DNA of 64,000 nt from Maridesulfovibrio sp. GTDB lineage: Bacteria; Desulfobacterota; Desulfovibrionia; Desulfovibrionales; Desulfovibrionaceae. A program made the translations under genes and the position numbers. Position 1 is the first letter of the stretch. Every line of letters starts with the position of its first letter. The notes beneath the pieces are model-generated. The model was given only the letters and a program-made list of their open reading frames with translations, was not told the origin of the DNA and did not search any database. The DNA is taken from NCBI RefSeq assembly GCF_963678865.1, contig NZ_OY787459.1, forward strand, positions 2,818,501-2,882,500, read 5' to 3'. Shown one piece after another: positions 17,283 through 26,169 of the stretch.

Positions 17283-19079
17283 ATGAGTTTCCCAATGAAT
17301 AGAAAGAATATACCGTTAATTTTTTCAGCATGTTTTTTAGTTGTCTCGACTGCTGTAATTCTCGTCTCTTTCGGCAATTATTTTGACATCTCTGATGAAG
17401 GGCTGGCTGCTTACTTGTCACTGTTCGGTGAACAAGCCATCTGGCCTCAGCAGTTTCATTATATTACTCATGCCTGGGGAGAGCTTTTTGGGCATTCTTT
17501 GCTGGTTTATCGATTGCTTTATTTTGTAATGGTCTTTTTGGAGTGCTTTGTATTTACTTTTACAGTTTATGTTTACTACAACATTTCATCACACAAAGAT
17601 AAGCTGTCATTCTTTTTGAATTTGTTTTTTTGCAGCGCAGCTGTTCAGTTCATTTTTGCAGTATTTACTACTCCGTCATATGACTCATATGCAGCCTTTG
17701 GGGCTTTTTTATGGGCCAGTATGTTTTTGTTGGTTCTTACAGACTGCGGTAACATAATTAAAAACCTTGCTATCTCGCTTCTTTCTTCTGCTTCTATACT
17801 TATTGCTCTCATGGCAAAACCAGCTACAGGCCTTGCATTCGTTCTGGGAATACTTTTTTTATTGCCATGTTTCAGGTATTTTTTGAGCATGAAAATTTTC
17901 AATGATTCTGTGTGGTCAGCATACTTAGGACTTGTGATCGGAGCTGGGCTTTTCATTTTAGTTTTGGGTGACGATGCTGCTCGTGTTGCAGAAATTTATG
18001 GCTCATTGGGGGGAGGGGATGTTTACTCTTTACCAAAATTATTAGCGAGACATATACGTGATATATTTCTTTTTACTCTTTATGCTGGCTGCTATTTGGT
18101 GTTGTGGTTCTTTTTGTTTAGATTGTTAAAGCGGGGAACTGTTTTTGGGAAATTGTTTTTTTCTCTTCTTTTTGCAGCATTGCTGGTATTTACTTTCGGT
18201 CATATAAGACCTTTACCCACTGCTTTTTACCACTTTGATGTTTTAGGCCTTCCTATAAGTAAACTTCTGCCTTCTACAATTGATACTCCGAAGGCAAAGA
18301 TGATAACTTATATGGTTTCTTTGGGGTTGGCTGTTTTGCTTTTTGGGAGTGGTATCACCAAGAGACTAACTTATAATCAAAGAAAAGATGTTCTTTTTTT
18401 TCTTGTGATCTTTTTTGCTGCTCTTGCCGCCTATGCGGGAACAGCAGCTAACCTTAATTGGCATATGCATAGCGTAGCAGGGCTTGTCGCTGCACTTCCT
18501 GTCGTGTTTTATCTTTTACGGTTATCCCATAGTGAGTGTGAAATTAAAGTCTTTGCGTTCCCCTTGCTGGCTTTTGTTGTACTAGGACTTTCCCATCAAT
18601 ATAATAATGTCCTTGCCCACTATTATAGATGCCCCCCTCTGGGGGCACAGAATTCGGTCTCTAAATCGAGTCAATTTTTAAAAAATGTTAATATTGATTC
18701 AGATCGAGCTGAAATGATAGACCGTATCTCTAATGCTTTGGACAAAGTTGAATTTAACAGATCCCAAGACAGTCTTTATGTTTATCCTGCAGCTCCCGGA
18801 CTTCTTGCTGCTGTGAATGCTAAGGCTTTTGGATCGTTATGGTCCACTACAAAGCTGATTGATTTTGATTGTTATTCATTTTCTTCTGAAAAGAAACGTC
18901 CAGATGAAAACGTGTATATATTAAGGGGAGGCGATGTGCCTCCCAAAACTAAAACATGCTTTCTTGAGCGATTGAAACCAGCCAATAATTATAAACTTGT
19001 CCCTTTGGGAGATTACTTTAATTTTCGGCAGGGTGAGGTGTTGCGTTATTATCTTGAAGGCCCTTATATTTTCTTTTGA
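17283..19079 (+). CDS. Polytopic membrane protein, possible GT-C glycosyltransferase
   Basis: 598 residues with roughly ten to twelve hydrophobic helices in the first 420 residues and a soluble C-terminal part (about 430-598). Near the first helix is NYFDISDEGLAAY, an acidic loop placed as in GT-C (GT39/GT83-like) glycosyltransferases that use lipid-linked donors. It does not show the WWDYG motif of PglB oligosaccharyltransferases. No good ribosome site is visible, and ATGs at 17283 and 17295 are both possible. The AT-rich composition matches the following 6 kb. It may transfer a sugar in the periplasm; the class is uncertain. Confidence 0.6.
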   Translation: MSFPMNRKNIPLIFSACFLVVSTAVILVSFGNYFDISDEGLAAYLSLFGEQAIWPQQFHYITHAWGELFGHSLLVYRLLYFVMVFLECFVFTFTVYVYYNISSHKDKLSFFLNLFFCSAAVQFIFAVFTTPSYDSYAAFGAFLWASMFLLVLTDCGNIIKNLAISLLSSASILIALMAKPATGLAFVLGILFLLPCFRYFLSMKIFNDSVWSAYLGLVIGAGLFILVLGDDAARVAEIYGSLGGGDVYSLPKLLARHIRDIFLFTLYAGCYLVLWFFLFRLLKRGTVFGKLFFSLLFAALLVFTFGHIRPLPTAFYHFDVLGLPISKLLPSTIDTPKAKMITYMVSLGLAVLLFGSGITKRLTYNQRKDVLFFLVIFFAALAAYAGTAANLNWHMHSVAGLVAALPVVFYLLRLSHSECEIKVFAFPLLAFVVLGLSHQYNNVLAHYYRCPPLGAQNSVSKSSQFLKNVNIDSDRAEMIDRISNALDKVEFNRSQDSLYVYPAAPGLLAAVNAKAFGSLWSTTKLIDFDCYSFSSEKKRPDENVYILRGGDVPPKTKTCFLERLKPANNYKLVPLGDYFNFRQGEVLRYYLEGPYIFF

Positions 19080-19308
19080 TTGCTTGCGCTTTACATCCGT
19101 TTTGTGATGTTCGCAGAGATTTATTTAATAGCAGGGCTCGTCTCATTTCTAGGGTATATACCTCAAGCTGGGTATGCCTGAACATATTTTTGAAGTTAAG
19201 TTCTTTCTATCCAGAAAGACAGGTTTATATAACAACAAATAACATCTTAATGATCTTTTTTATTGTTTCTATTGCTGCGTTCCTGCGGATGTCTTTTATG
19301 GAATGAGT
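19080..19308. other. Non-coding AT-rich gap between convergent genes
   Basis: About 230 bases between the stops of the GT-C-like protein and the methyltransferase. A frame for 76 residues exists but lacks a ribosome site and looks like random sequence. No strong hairpin was seen. Confidence 0.5.
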
Positions 19309-20355
19309 TTAGTCCTTTACGCCCTTAAATCTGATTAATCCGCCGTTGTCTTTTATGAATGGAATTTTACTAGCTACAAAATCAGTTGCTTTCAATAGTT
19401 GTAGAGCTTTTTTGTGTCCCATCATATTGATTAAATGTGGAGGGAAGTAAAAATATGTATACGATTTTACACTTAGGCTGTTTTTAGTAAGCCATTTTTT
19501 GATGTTGGATTTTGATATGAGTGCTTCCGGTCCAGCTTCTTCTTTCCAAAGCGGAAAGAGGAGCATCATCAAGTCAAAAACAAACCTGAAGATTGTTTTA
19601 TTGTTCTCACTGCCGAGAAATACGCCGCCTTTTTTAAGCGCTCTTGAAATTTCTGAACATACATCTTCAGGGCTCGGAACATGATGTAGAACTCCATAGC
19701 ATAAAGCTAGGTCAAAGCTTTCAGTTTGGACAGGAATGGCAAGAGCGTTGGCAGCCATAAAAGAAACTTCAGCCTTAACTTTTCCTTCAAGTTTAAGCTG
19801 TTGATACGTAGCGTTTGCTGTTTGCAGAAGTTTTGTTGAAAGATCAAAACCGATTATTTTTGATGGCTGTGAATAGAAGTACTTTGTGAAGCGTCCCTGA
19901 GCACAGCCAATTTCTAATATATTTGTATTATCGGAAATTTCATCTTTCCATTCTTCCAGCACAATTTCATCTGCGCATGTCCAAGTTGTTTGTTCGGAAA
20001 ATTCGGTATAGGTCTGCTCTTCGTTGTCTGCGAACCAGTCTGAGTGTCGTTGTTGCTCAAGTTCAAGCTCATTTCCTGTATTATTTGATTCTGACTGTTT
20101 TCTTTGCTGAAGATTAACAGATTTAAGCCTGTCTTTATGTTTTTCCCAAAAGGAGTCCAATTTGCTTTGGTAAGCCAGCGGCCCTGTAAGCAGGTCTGCA
20201 ACTCCATGCTCGATTGGGTACCATTCATTACATGCCTTGCAGTATAGAACTCCATCGTGGATTTCTTTTGCAGAAGATGAGGACTCAAAATTTATGTGCT
20301 CAAGTTTGTTTTTGCATTCAGGGCAACATAGTAATTTAATGTGTTCAATGTACAT
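19309..20355 (-). CDS. Class I SAM-dependent methyltransferase with Trm112-like zinc finger
   Basis: 348 residues. The N-terminal 60 residues form a Trm112-like zinc-binding module with two CxxC knuckles (CCPEC and CKAC). The methyltransferase core begins at NILEIGCAQGRFTKYF (motif I, SAM-binding), followed by FDLALCYGVLHHVPSPED (motif IV region) and LKKGGVFLGSENN. This layout is common for small-molecule or sugar methyltransferases in polysaccharide loci. The start has AAGGAT about 6 bases upstream. It is convergent with the GT-C-like gene. The substrate is unknown; a surface sugar is the contextual guess. Confidence 0.78.
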   Translation of the reverse strand: MYIEHIKLLCCPECKNKLEHINFESSSSAKEIHDGVLYCKACNEWYPIEHGVADLLTGPLAYQSKLDSFWEKHKDRLKSVNLQQRKQSESNNTGNELELEQQRHSDWFADNEEQTYTEFSEQTTWTCADEIVLEEWKDEISDNTNILEIGCAQGRFTKYFYSQPSKIIGFDLSTKLLQTANATYQQLKLEGKVKAEVSFMAANALAIPVQTESFDLALCYGVLHHVPSPEDVCSEISRALKKGGVFLGSENNKTIFRFVFDLMMLLFPLWKEEAGPEALISKSNIKKWLTKNSLSVKSYTYFYFPPHLINMMGHKKALQLLKATDFVASKIPFIKDNGGLIRFKGVKD

Positions 20356-20481
20356 ATTGAATCCTTTGCTTTGTGTTTTTGAATTAAAACAGTGGTGTTA
20401 TTTGAAGAATATTTCAATGCGTTTACATGAAATAGTGCATATTAATCTTGGTTAAAAGCTACCTTAGTGTATCGAAAGCTT

Positions 20482-21000
20482 TTATCTTTTTTTATATATA
20501 GTTGCAGGATTTCCAAAAGCAATACAGTTAGGTGCGATGTCTTTTGTTACTACTGATCCTGCTCCAATTACACTTCCTTCTCCTATCTCCACGCCAGGAA
20601 GAATTATCGAATTTGCTCCGATCCAGCAATTGTCGTGAACAACAATACGGTAGCCTATATCCGGCTTTTGGGATGAAGTGTAGTCATGCCCCGTAGAATA
20701 AAAGCAAACATTAGGGCTGACGAGAACATTATTTTTAATAATAATTTCTGAATTCTCGGCGATTAATCCTGGAAAAAAATTACATCCCCTATTCAGCTCA
20801 ACATCTGAGCCGACATGGACTTTGTGGGGGTAGCGTATGTATACCTGATAATCTATAAGCGTTCTTTTTCCTTTGTTTTTCAATAAAATTTTGTATGCAG
20901 CGTTTCGTATAAATGGTGGCATTATTTCAAGTAAAAGATAAACGAGGTGGTACGCCCATGAATAGTATTGAAACAGGCTGATTTTAGTTTTGTGGTCCAA
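20482..21000 (-). CDS. Hexapeptide-repeat O-acetyltransferase
   Basis: 172 residues. The C-terminal two-thirds is a left-handed beta-helix with hexapeptide repeats, the active-site-like FYSTGHDYTSS, and a WIGANSIILPGVEIGEGSVIGAGSVV ending typical of the CysE/LacA/NodL group. The TTG start at 21000 is supported by GGGAG 8 bases upstream. The gene begins 23 bases after the stop of the upstream GT2 gene, so the two are probably co-transcribed. It is expected to acetylate a sugar hydroxyl or amine using acetyl-CoA. Confidence 0.82.
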   Translation of the reverse strand: MDHKTKISLFQYYSWAYHLVYLLLEIMPPFIRNAAYKILLKNKGKRTLIDYQVYIRYPHKVHVGSDVELNRGCNFFPGLIAENSEIIIKNNVLVSPNVCFYSTGHDYTSSQKPDIGYRIVVHDNCWIGANSIILPGVEIGEGSVIGAGSVVTKDIAPNCIAFGNPATIYKKR

Positions 21001-21023
21001 GTGGAGTACTCCCGAAATAAAAA

Positions 21024-21941
21024 TTACTTCTTATGTTTTCGCCTTACACAAAACTGTGGCGTTTTATTCTGGCTCAGAAAAATTCTTCCTACGTATTCTC
21101 CAACCAAACCCAGCATGATCAACTGTGCACCAGAGAAAAAGGCTATAAGTATCACTGTTGTGGGCCAGCCTGCCGGGATGTTGGAGTTGAAAAATTTATT
21201 TATGGTAATGAAAATGGTGTACAGCAGTGCGAATCCGCTGATTCCAAACCCAAGCATAGTGGCAAAGCGTAACGGCAGCAAAGAGAAGTTGACGAACATG
21301 TTCATCCAGAGACGAAGCAGTTTTGCTAAAGTGTAGCCTGACTCACCTTCTTGCCGGGCACTGTGTTCAACCTCAACTACACCATATCTATCTGTCACCC
21401 TGAAAATCAGCCCGTCAATATATGGGTAGGGGCCGTCATATTTTGTGATTTCGTTTATTAAAAAGCGGTTCAGGCATTTAAAGCTGCACAGGTATAGGTC
21501 CTTGGGTTTATTCAGCAGCACGGTCGCCATGAGACCGTTAAGTGCACTCCCCATGTTTCTGAACCAGTTATGTTTTTTTTCAGGGTATGAGGCGTAGACA
21601 ACATCGCAATCATTTTTTTGCGCGTAATCCAGAAGACTCAACACTTCTTCCGGCGGGTTTTGAAAGTCGTCGTCCATGATAACGGCATAATCGCCGGTAG
21701 AATGACTTAAGGCGGCCATAACGGCGTTGTGCTCCCCGTAGTTTTTTGACAGCTCAAGATATGTTACAATATCGGGGTGTTGCTTTTGTATGTCACAGCA
21801 GACGCAGTCGCTTGAATCTTTACTCCCGTCATTAGCGAGTACTATTTCCAGCGGTTGGGGGAGTACCTTTATCAGAGTCTCAACAAGTTGCTTAATTGTG
21901 TTTTCTGAGTTATAAACAGGTATAATAATACTTATTTTCAT
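21024..21941 (-). CDS. Polyprenyl-phosphate GT2 glycosyltransferase (DPM1/GtrB-like)
   Basis: 305 residues. The N-terminal GT-A domain starts ISIIPVYNSENTIKQLVETL and holds the metal-binding motif VIMDDDFQNPPE. Two C-terminal transmembrane helices (about 235-260 and 270-295) anchor it. These features fit the ArnC/GtrB/DPM1 group, which loads a sugar onto undecaprenyl phosphate for later use by GT-C enzymes. The GT-C-like protein encoded at 17.3-19.1 kb is a candidate partner. It is divergent from the acetyltransferase/ketoisomerase fusion gene, with under 100 bases between starts. Confidence 0.85.
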   Translation of the reverse strand: MKISIIIPVYNSENTIKQLVETLIKVLPQPLEIVLANDGSKDSSDCVCCDIQKQHPDIVTYLELSKNYGEHNAVMAALSHSTGDYAVIMDDDFQNPPEEVLSLLDYAQKNDCDVVYASYPEKKHNWFRNMGSALNGLMATVLLNKPKDLYLCSFKCLNRFLINEITKYDGPYPYIDGLIFRVTDRYGVVEVEHSARQEGESGYTLAKLLRLWMNMFVNFSLLPLRFATMLGFGISGFALLYTIFITINKFFNSNIPAGWPTTVILIAFFSGAQLIMLGLVGEYVGRIFLSQNKTPQFCVRRKHKK

Positions 21942-22034
21942 TCTTGTTTTGGGCCTCCTGCCCTCTTGAAAAATTTAAGTGCTATATAGGTTATTTTCAG
22001 GTCAAGGTCTAGCTTCAAAGTTAAAGAGCAAATT

Positions 22035-22952
22035 ATGACAGATATTTTTTGTGCAGATGATAGTGTCTATGGAAGTCCTTTTTCAATAGGAAATAAATCT
22101 TATATACAACACCATTCAACAATCGGTGATAACGTTACTATAGGTGATAATTGTCTTATTCAGTCTAATGTTGTCATTGATGACAACGTCCATATTAAAA
22201 ACTCTGTAACAATCAAATCAAACGTATGTATCTGTAAAGATACTATTATTGAAAGTGGAACCTGTGTCGAATCTGGAACGGTATTTATTTCGGACCGTTT
22301 AGCCTCAAGCCGGGAAGCAGGGTGTGCCAAGGTGGGGCGTGACGTTATAGTTGGTGCTAACTCTACTATTTATCCGGTTAAAATAGATGCTAATTCAATA
22401 ATTAAGCCCGGATCAGTTGTTACACGGGATGTTCCGCATAATTCTATCGTTGCTGGTAATCCAGCAAAAATAATTGATTATGTTGATACTGATGTAGCCA
22501 ACGATCAAAAACCCCTCTCTGTTTACGGGGACAAAAAGCCATATATATCTAAAACCGGCGCTATCGTTTATTCAATACCGACCTTTTCAGATATGCGTGG
22601 CGATCTTTCTGTTTTAGAGTTTGAACAATTCTTACCCTTTTCTGTTCAACGGGTGTTTTATACATATAATATTGATACTGAGATGGTTAGAGGCGAGCAT
22701 GCACATATTGAGTGTAAGCAGTTTCTAATTGCAATTGCCGGCTCATTGAATGTTGTCTGTGATAATGGATTCGTACGTGAAGAATTTGTGTTGAATACTT
22801 CGCAAAAAGGGTTGTATATTCCGCCTAAATGCTGGGGAATACAATATAAGCACAGTAAAGATAGCGTATTGCTTGTTTGTGCATCAATGGCATATGATTC
22901 AGATGATTATATTCGTGAATATGATGAGTTTATAAAATATATCAATAGTTAA
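22035..22952 (+). CDS. Fusion of hexapeptide acetyltransferase and WxcM/FdtA-type sugar 3,4-ketoisomerase
   Basis: 305 residues in two parts. Residues 1-160 are a left-handed beta-helix acyltransferase (repeats around IGDNVTIGDNCLIQ; end RDVPHNSIVAGNPAK). Residues 170-305 are a WxcM/FdtA cupin (RGDLSVLEFEQFLPF, RVFYTYNI, RGEHAHIECKQFLIA, YIPPKCWG). WxcM-like proteins of this fused type isomerise dTDP-4-keto-6-deoxyglucose to the 3-keto sugar and acetylate the later 3-amino product. The aminotransferase encoded 40 bases downstream supplies the middle step. A single-domain version of the cupin is encoded near 43.4 kb. The gene lies in an AT-rich patch. Confidence 0.85.
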   Translation: MTDIFCADDSVYGSPFSIGNKSYIQHHSTIGDNVTIGDNCLIQSNVVIDDNVHIKNSVTIKSNVCICKDTIIESGTCVESGTVFISDRLASSREAGCAKVGRDVIVGANSTIYPVKIDANSIIKPGSVVTRDVPHNSIVAGNPAKIIDYVDTDVANDQKPLSVYGDKKPYISKTGAIVYSIPTFSDMRGDLSVLEFEQFLPFSVQRVFYTYNIDTEMVRGEHAHIECKQFLIAIAGSLNVVCDNGFVREEFVLNTSQKGLYIPPKCWGIQYKHSKDSVLLVCASMAYDSDDYIREYDEFIKYINS

Positions 22953-22992
22953 TATATTTAAATCTTTTACTATTTTCTGGTGCAGGTTGGTT

Positions 22993-24102
22993 ATGTCAAT
23001 TTATGTATGGGGTTATCTCAAAGAATATGAGATTGAAAAGGATGAAATTTTTGCGGCCATAACCAATGTCCTTGAGTCCGGCAAACTAATCCTCGGGCCG
23101 AATGTTTCCGAATTTGAAGAAAAATTTGCAGCATATTGCGGCACAGAGTTTGGGATAGGCGTTGATAACGGCACCAACTCTCTGGTCCTGGCTTTACGGG
23201 CGCTCGGCATAGGTGAAGGTGATGAAGTCATTACTGTCTCCAACACAGCTGTGCCCACTGTCTCTGCCATTGTCTCTGCCGGAGCAATTCCTCGTTTTGT
23301 GGACATTGATCCTCAGACTTATCTTATGGATACTGATCAGTTGGAAGCTGCTGTCAGCAATAAAACCAAGTGCATTCTTCCTGTGCATCTCTATGGGCAA
23401 TGTGTCGATATGGACGCTGTCAATGAGGTTGCAGACAAGTATGGCCTCAAGGTACTTGAGGACTGTGCGCAGGCTCATGGGGCAGAGTTCAAAGGACGGA
23501 AGGCCGGCTCTATGTCCGATGCATCCTCTTTTTCATTCTATCCTACTAAGATCCTCGGTACCTACGGAGACGGGGGGATGGTATTAACTTCCAGTGAGTC
23601 TGTTCGTGATAAAATGAAAAAACTTCGCTTTTACGGCATGGAATCCACCTATTACGCAAAGGAGCATGGTTACAATTCACGGCTGGATGAAATTCATGCT
23701 GCGATTCTACTTGGTAAGCTTGCCCATCTGGATGATTACGTGAGCAGGAGAAAAGAGATTGCTTCCAAATACGACAGCCTGCTTGCCGATTCCGGACTGA
23801 CATTGCCGGTTGCTGCCGAGAATAATTCCCACGCGTATTACTTGTATGTCGTCCGTCATCCTAAGCGCGACCAGATTATGGAAAAACTGAAAGAGAACGA
23901 TATTTTTGTAAATATCAGCTACCCATGGCCTATCCATACCATGGATGGATATGCCCGGTTCGGAGGTAAAGAGGGCGACCTTCCGCATACGGAACTGGCT
24001 GCAAAAGAAATATTCTCCCTGCCTATGTTCCCAACTCTTGCTGATGAAGATCAGGAAAGGGTTTGTGAAGTGCTTAAAGGAATTCTTAGTAGTTTTGACT
24101 AA
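22993..24102 (+). CDS. DegT/DnrJ/EryC1 sugar aminotransferase (FdtB/QdtB-like)
   Basis: A 369-residue PLP enzyme. The PLP lysine is in SFSFYPTKILGTYGDGG, with the usual VDNGTNSLVLALRALGIGEGDEVI cofactor loop and HGYNSRLDEIHAAIL. It follows the acetyltransferase/ketoisomerase fusion and should convert the 3-keto sugar to a dTDP-3-amino-3,6-dideoxyhexose (Fuc3N or Qui3N type). The ATG at 22993 is preferred over a TTG two codons earlier, because GCAGG lies about 7 bases upstream of it. It is convergent with asnB, 16 bases away. Confidence 0.87.
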   Translation: MSIYVWGYLKEYEIEKDEIFAAITNVLESGKLILGPNVSEFEEKFAAYCGTEFGIGVDNGTNSLVLALRALGIGEGDEVITVSNTAVPTVSAIVSAGAIPRFVDIDPQTYLMDTDQLEAAVSNKTKCILPVHLYGQCVDMDAVNEVADKYGLKVLEDCAQAHGAEFKGRKAGSMSDASSFSFYPTKILGTYGDGGMVLTSSESVRDKMKKLRFYGMESTYYAKEHGYNSRLDEIHAAILLGKLAHLDDYVSRRKEIASKYDSLLADSGLTLPVAAENNSHAYYLYVVRHPKRDQIMEKLKENDIFVNISYPWPIHTMDGYARFGGKEGDLPHTELAAKEIFSLPMFPTLADEDQERVCEVLKGILSSFD

Positions 24103-24118
24103 GCAAGTCTAAACTATC

Positions 24119-26080
24119 TCAAATCTCCCACCTTTCACACCATCCCTGAAACATCAACACATTCCAGATTTTGTACTGGTTATCTTTAATACCGGTCAGG
24201 TGCTCGTTCCAAGCGAGGCGCACTTGGCCGGTATTGAAATATCCTTCGCGGTCCAGACGGTCCGAGGCGAGGAGTTCTTCGGCCCATTCGCGTAGTGGAC
24301 CGCGCAGCCAGCTGTCGATGGGGACGCCGAAGCCCATTTTGGGACGTTCTATCATTTCCTGAGGTACGTATTTGTACAGAATTTCCCGTAAAATCTTTTT
24401 GCCCTTACCGTTAGCCATGCGCAGGTGCATAGGCAACCGTTGGGAAAATTCCACAATTTCATGATCCAGAAACGGGGCGCGGGTCTCAAGGCTGATTCCC
24501 ATGGCTGCCCGGTCAACTTTGGCCAGAATATCGTCCGGCATATAGTTGGCCGCGTCCATGAACTGCATCCACATGGTCAGGTTGTCCTGCGGCGGCTGGC
24601 GGTTGGCGTGCTGGAACGGTCCCCTGAATTCATTGGCTCCGCGAACCACTGCCTCGGGATTGAGCCAGATCGAAGTCAGGTCCCGATAATAGTCTGCTGC
24701 AGACTCTGCACCCATCACATCTGCCAGCTTATGCAGCTTCTGGCCCGGTAAACGCATCTGCAGACTGGGGGGCAGTAAAGGCCCATACATTTTGAAGACT
24801 TTGTCCCAGCTTTGCGGAGAAATGTTGGCAATCATTCTCGCAGCTGTTTTACGCAGGGGTACGGGAATGTTTTCCAGCCTGCGCCACAGGGAGCAGCCTT
24901 TTACATGCCGGTTGTAGCCTGCGAAAAGCTCATCCCCGCCGTCACCGGATAAAGCCACGGTGACATGCTCACGGGTCATGCGCGAGACAAGGTGTGTGGG
25001 GATCTGAGATGAATCGGAAAAAGGTTGGTCCCATATCTGCGGGATTTGCGGAATGACATTGAGAGCATCCTTAGGAGTCACGTATAATTCCGTATGCTCG
25101 GTGCCGATATGTTTGGCTACAGCTTTGGCATCTTCGGCTTCGTTATAAGCTTCATCCTCAAATCCGATGGTGAATGTCTTGACCGGAGCCAGCGCGCATT
25201 GCTGCATCAGGGCAACGATGAGTGAAGAATCCACTCCCCCGGAAAGGAAAGCTCCCAGTGGAACGTCAGAGATCATTTCCCGTTCAATCACTTTGAGCAG
25301 CAGGTCTTCCAGCGTTTCTATAATTGCTTCATCCGGGGCGGTAAAAATCCTGTTCTCGGCTTCACGGGCGCAGTCCAGCAGGGACCAGTAAGGACGGGGT
25401 TCCATAAGTTGTCCATCTGGACGCAGACAGGTCCATGTGCCGGGCATAAGGCAGAAGGTTTTTTTGAAGATGGTGCGTGGGGCGGGCACGTAGCAGTAAC
25501 GCAAGTAGGCTGCCAGTGAGTCGCGATCCACCTCACGTTTGAAATATTTTTTGTAGCTCATGAGCGCTTTCAGCTCCGAGCCGAATAGGAAGTTATCGCC
25601 CTGACGTGAGTAGTAGAGAGGCTTTTCACCCATGCGGTCACGAGCGAGAAGCAGGCAATGCTCTTTGCGGTCCCAGATGGCTATGGCGAACATGCCGCTG
25701 AATCGTTTAAGGGCGTCTTCAAAGCCCCACTGCTCAACAGCTTCCAGCATGACTTCAGTATCGGAGTGCCCACGCCAGCCGGGAAATCCTTCAGCCAGTT
25801 CGAGTTCCGCACGCAGCTCGCGGTAATTGTAGATTTCGCCGTTGTAGACGGTCACATAGCGGCCTGATTTGGAATGCATGGGCTGCACTCCTTCTTCGGT
25901 CAGGTCGATGATGGCTAAGCGGCGATGGTCAAGGCCCACGCCCCATTCAGGATCAGCCCATTGTCCGGAACCGTCAGGACCGCGCATGTTCTGGGCTTCG
26001 CCCATCTTACGGGCTATGCGTTCAAGACGGTTGGCATCAGATGAACGGGTAAGGTCAATAAAACCAGCGATTCCACACAT
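24119..26080 (-). CDS. asnB: Asparagine synthase-like glutamine-hydrolysing amidotransferase
   Basis: 653 residues, full family length. The Ntn-type glutaminase domain starts with the nucleophile Cys2 (MCGIAGFID). The synthetase domain contains the PP-loop LSGGVDSSLI and the ALSGDGGDELFAGY motif. AsnB-class enzymes amidate aspartate, but paralogues in surface-sugar loci (WbpS type) amidate uronic acids, and the surrounding glycan genes leave that open. The Shine-Dalgarno GGAGG, 6 bases before the ATG, lies inside a dispersed repeat. It is downstream of kdsD on the same strand and convergent with the aminotransferase gene. Confidence 0.85.
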   Translation of the reverse strand: MCGIAGFIDLTRSSDANRLERIARKMGEAQNMRGPDGSGQWADPEWGVGLDHRRLAIIDLTEEGVQPMHSKSGRYVTVYNGEIYNYRELRAELELAEGFPGWRGHSDTEVMLEAVEQWGFEDALKRFSGMFAIAIWDRKEHCLLLARDRMGEKPLYYSRQGDNFLFGSELKALMSYKKYFKREVDRDSLAAYLRYCYVPAPRTIFKKTFCLMPGTWTCLRPDGQLMEPRPYWSLLDCAREAENRIFTAPDEAIIETLEDLLLKVIEREMISDVPLGAFLSGGVDSSLIVALMQQCALAPVKTFTIGFEDEAYNEAEDAKAVAKHIGTEHTELYVTPKDALNVIPQIPQIWDQPFSDSSQIPTHLVSRMTREHVTVALSGDGGDELFAGYNRHVKGCSLWRRLENIPVPLRKTAARMIANISPQSWDKVFKMYGPLLPPSLQMRLPGQKLHKLADVMGAESAADYYRDLTSIWLNPEAVVRGANEFRGPFQHANRQPPQDNLTMWMQFMDAANYMPDDILAKVDRAAMGISLETRAPFLDHEIVEFSQRLPMHLRMANGKGKKILREILYKYVPQEMIERPKMGFGVPIDSWLRGPLREWAEELLASDRLDREGYFNTGQVRLAWNEHLTGIKDNQYKIWNVLMFQGWCERWEI

Positions 26081-26082
26081 TA

Positions 26083-26154
26083 TTGCCTCCGGCGGCTTAA
26101 ACCCTTTTGCAAAAGGGTTAAGAATCCCAAAACCTTCTGTTAGGCTTTGCCGCG
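26083..26154. repeat. Dispersed hairpin repeat, copy A
   Basis: An intergenic element between asnB and kdsD. It runs GCCTCCGGCGGCTTAAA, a perfect 20-base palindrome (26100-26119, AACCCTTTTG arms), GAATCCCAAAACCTT and TTAGGCTTTGCCG. Copy B (38190-38236) shares the palindrome and the AATCCCAAAACCTT block. Copy C (61370-61410, opposite strand) shares both flanks but lacks the hairpin. The reverse complement of its first bases (CCGGAGGCAATA) forms the ribosome site of asnB. Confidence 0.8.
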
Positions 26155-26169
26155 TGAATATAAAAACTG

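Noticed and set aside
19076..19306. A 76-codon frame after the GT-C-like gene
   Set aside because: It lacks a ribosome site and protein-like character and lies in a convergent gap.
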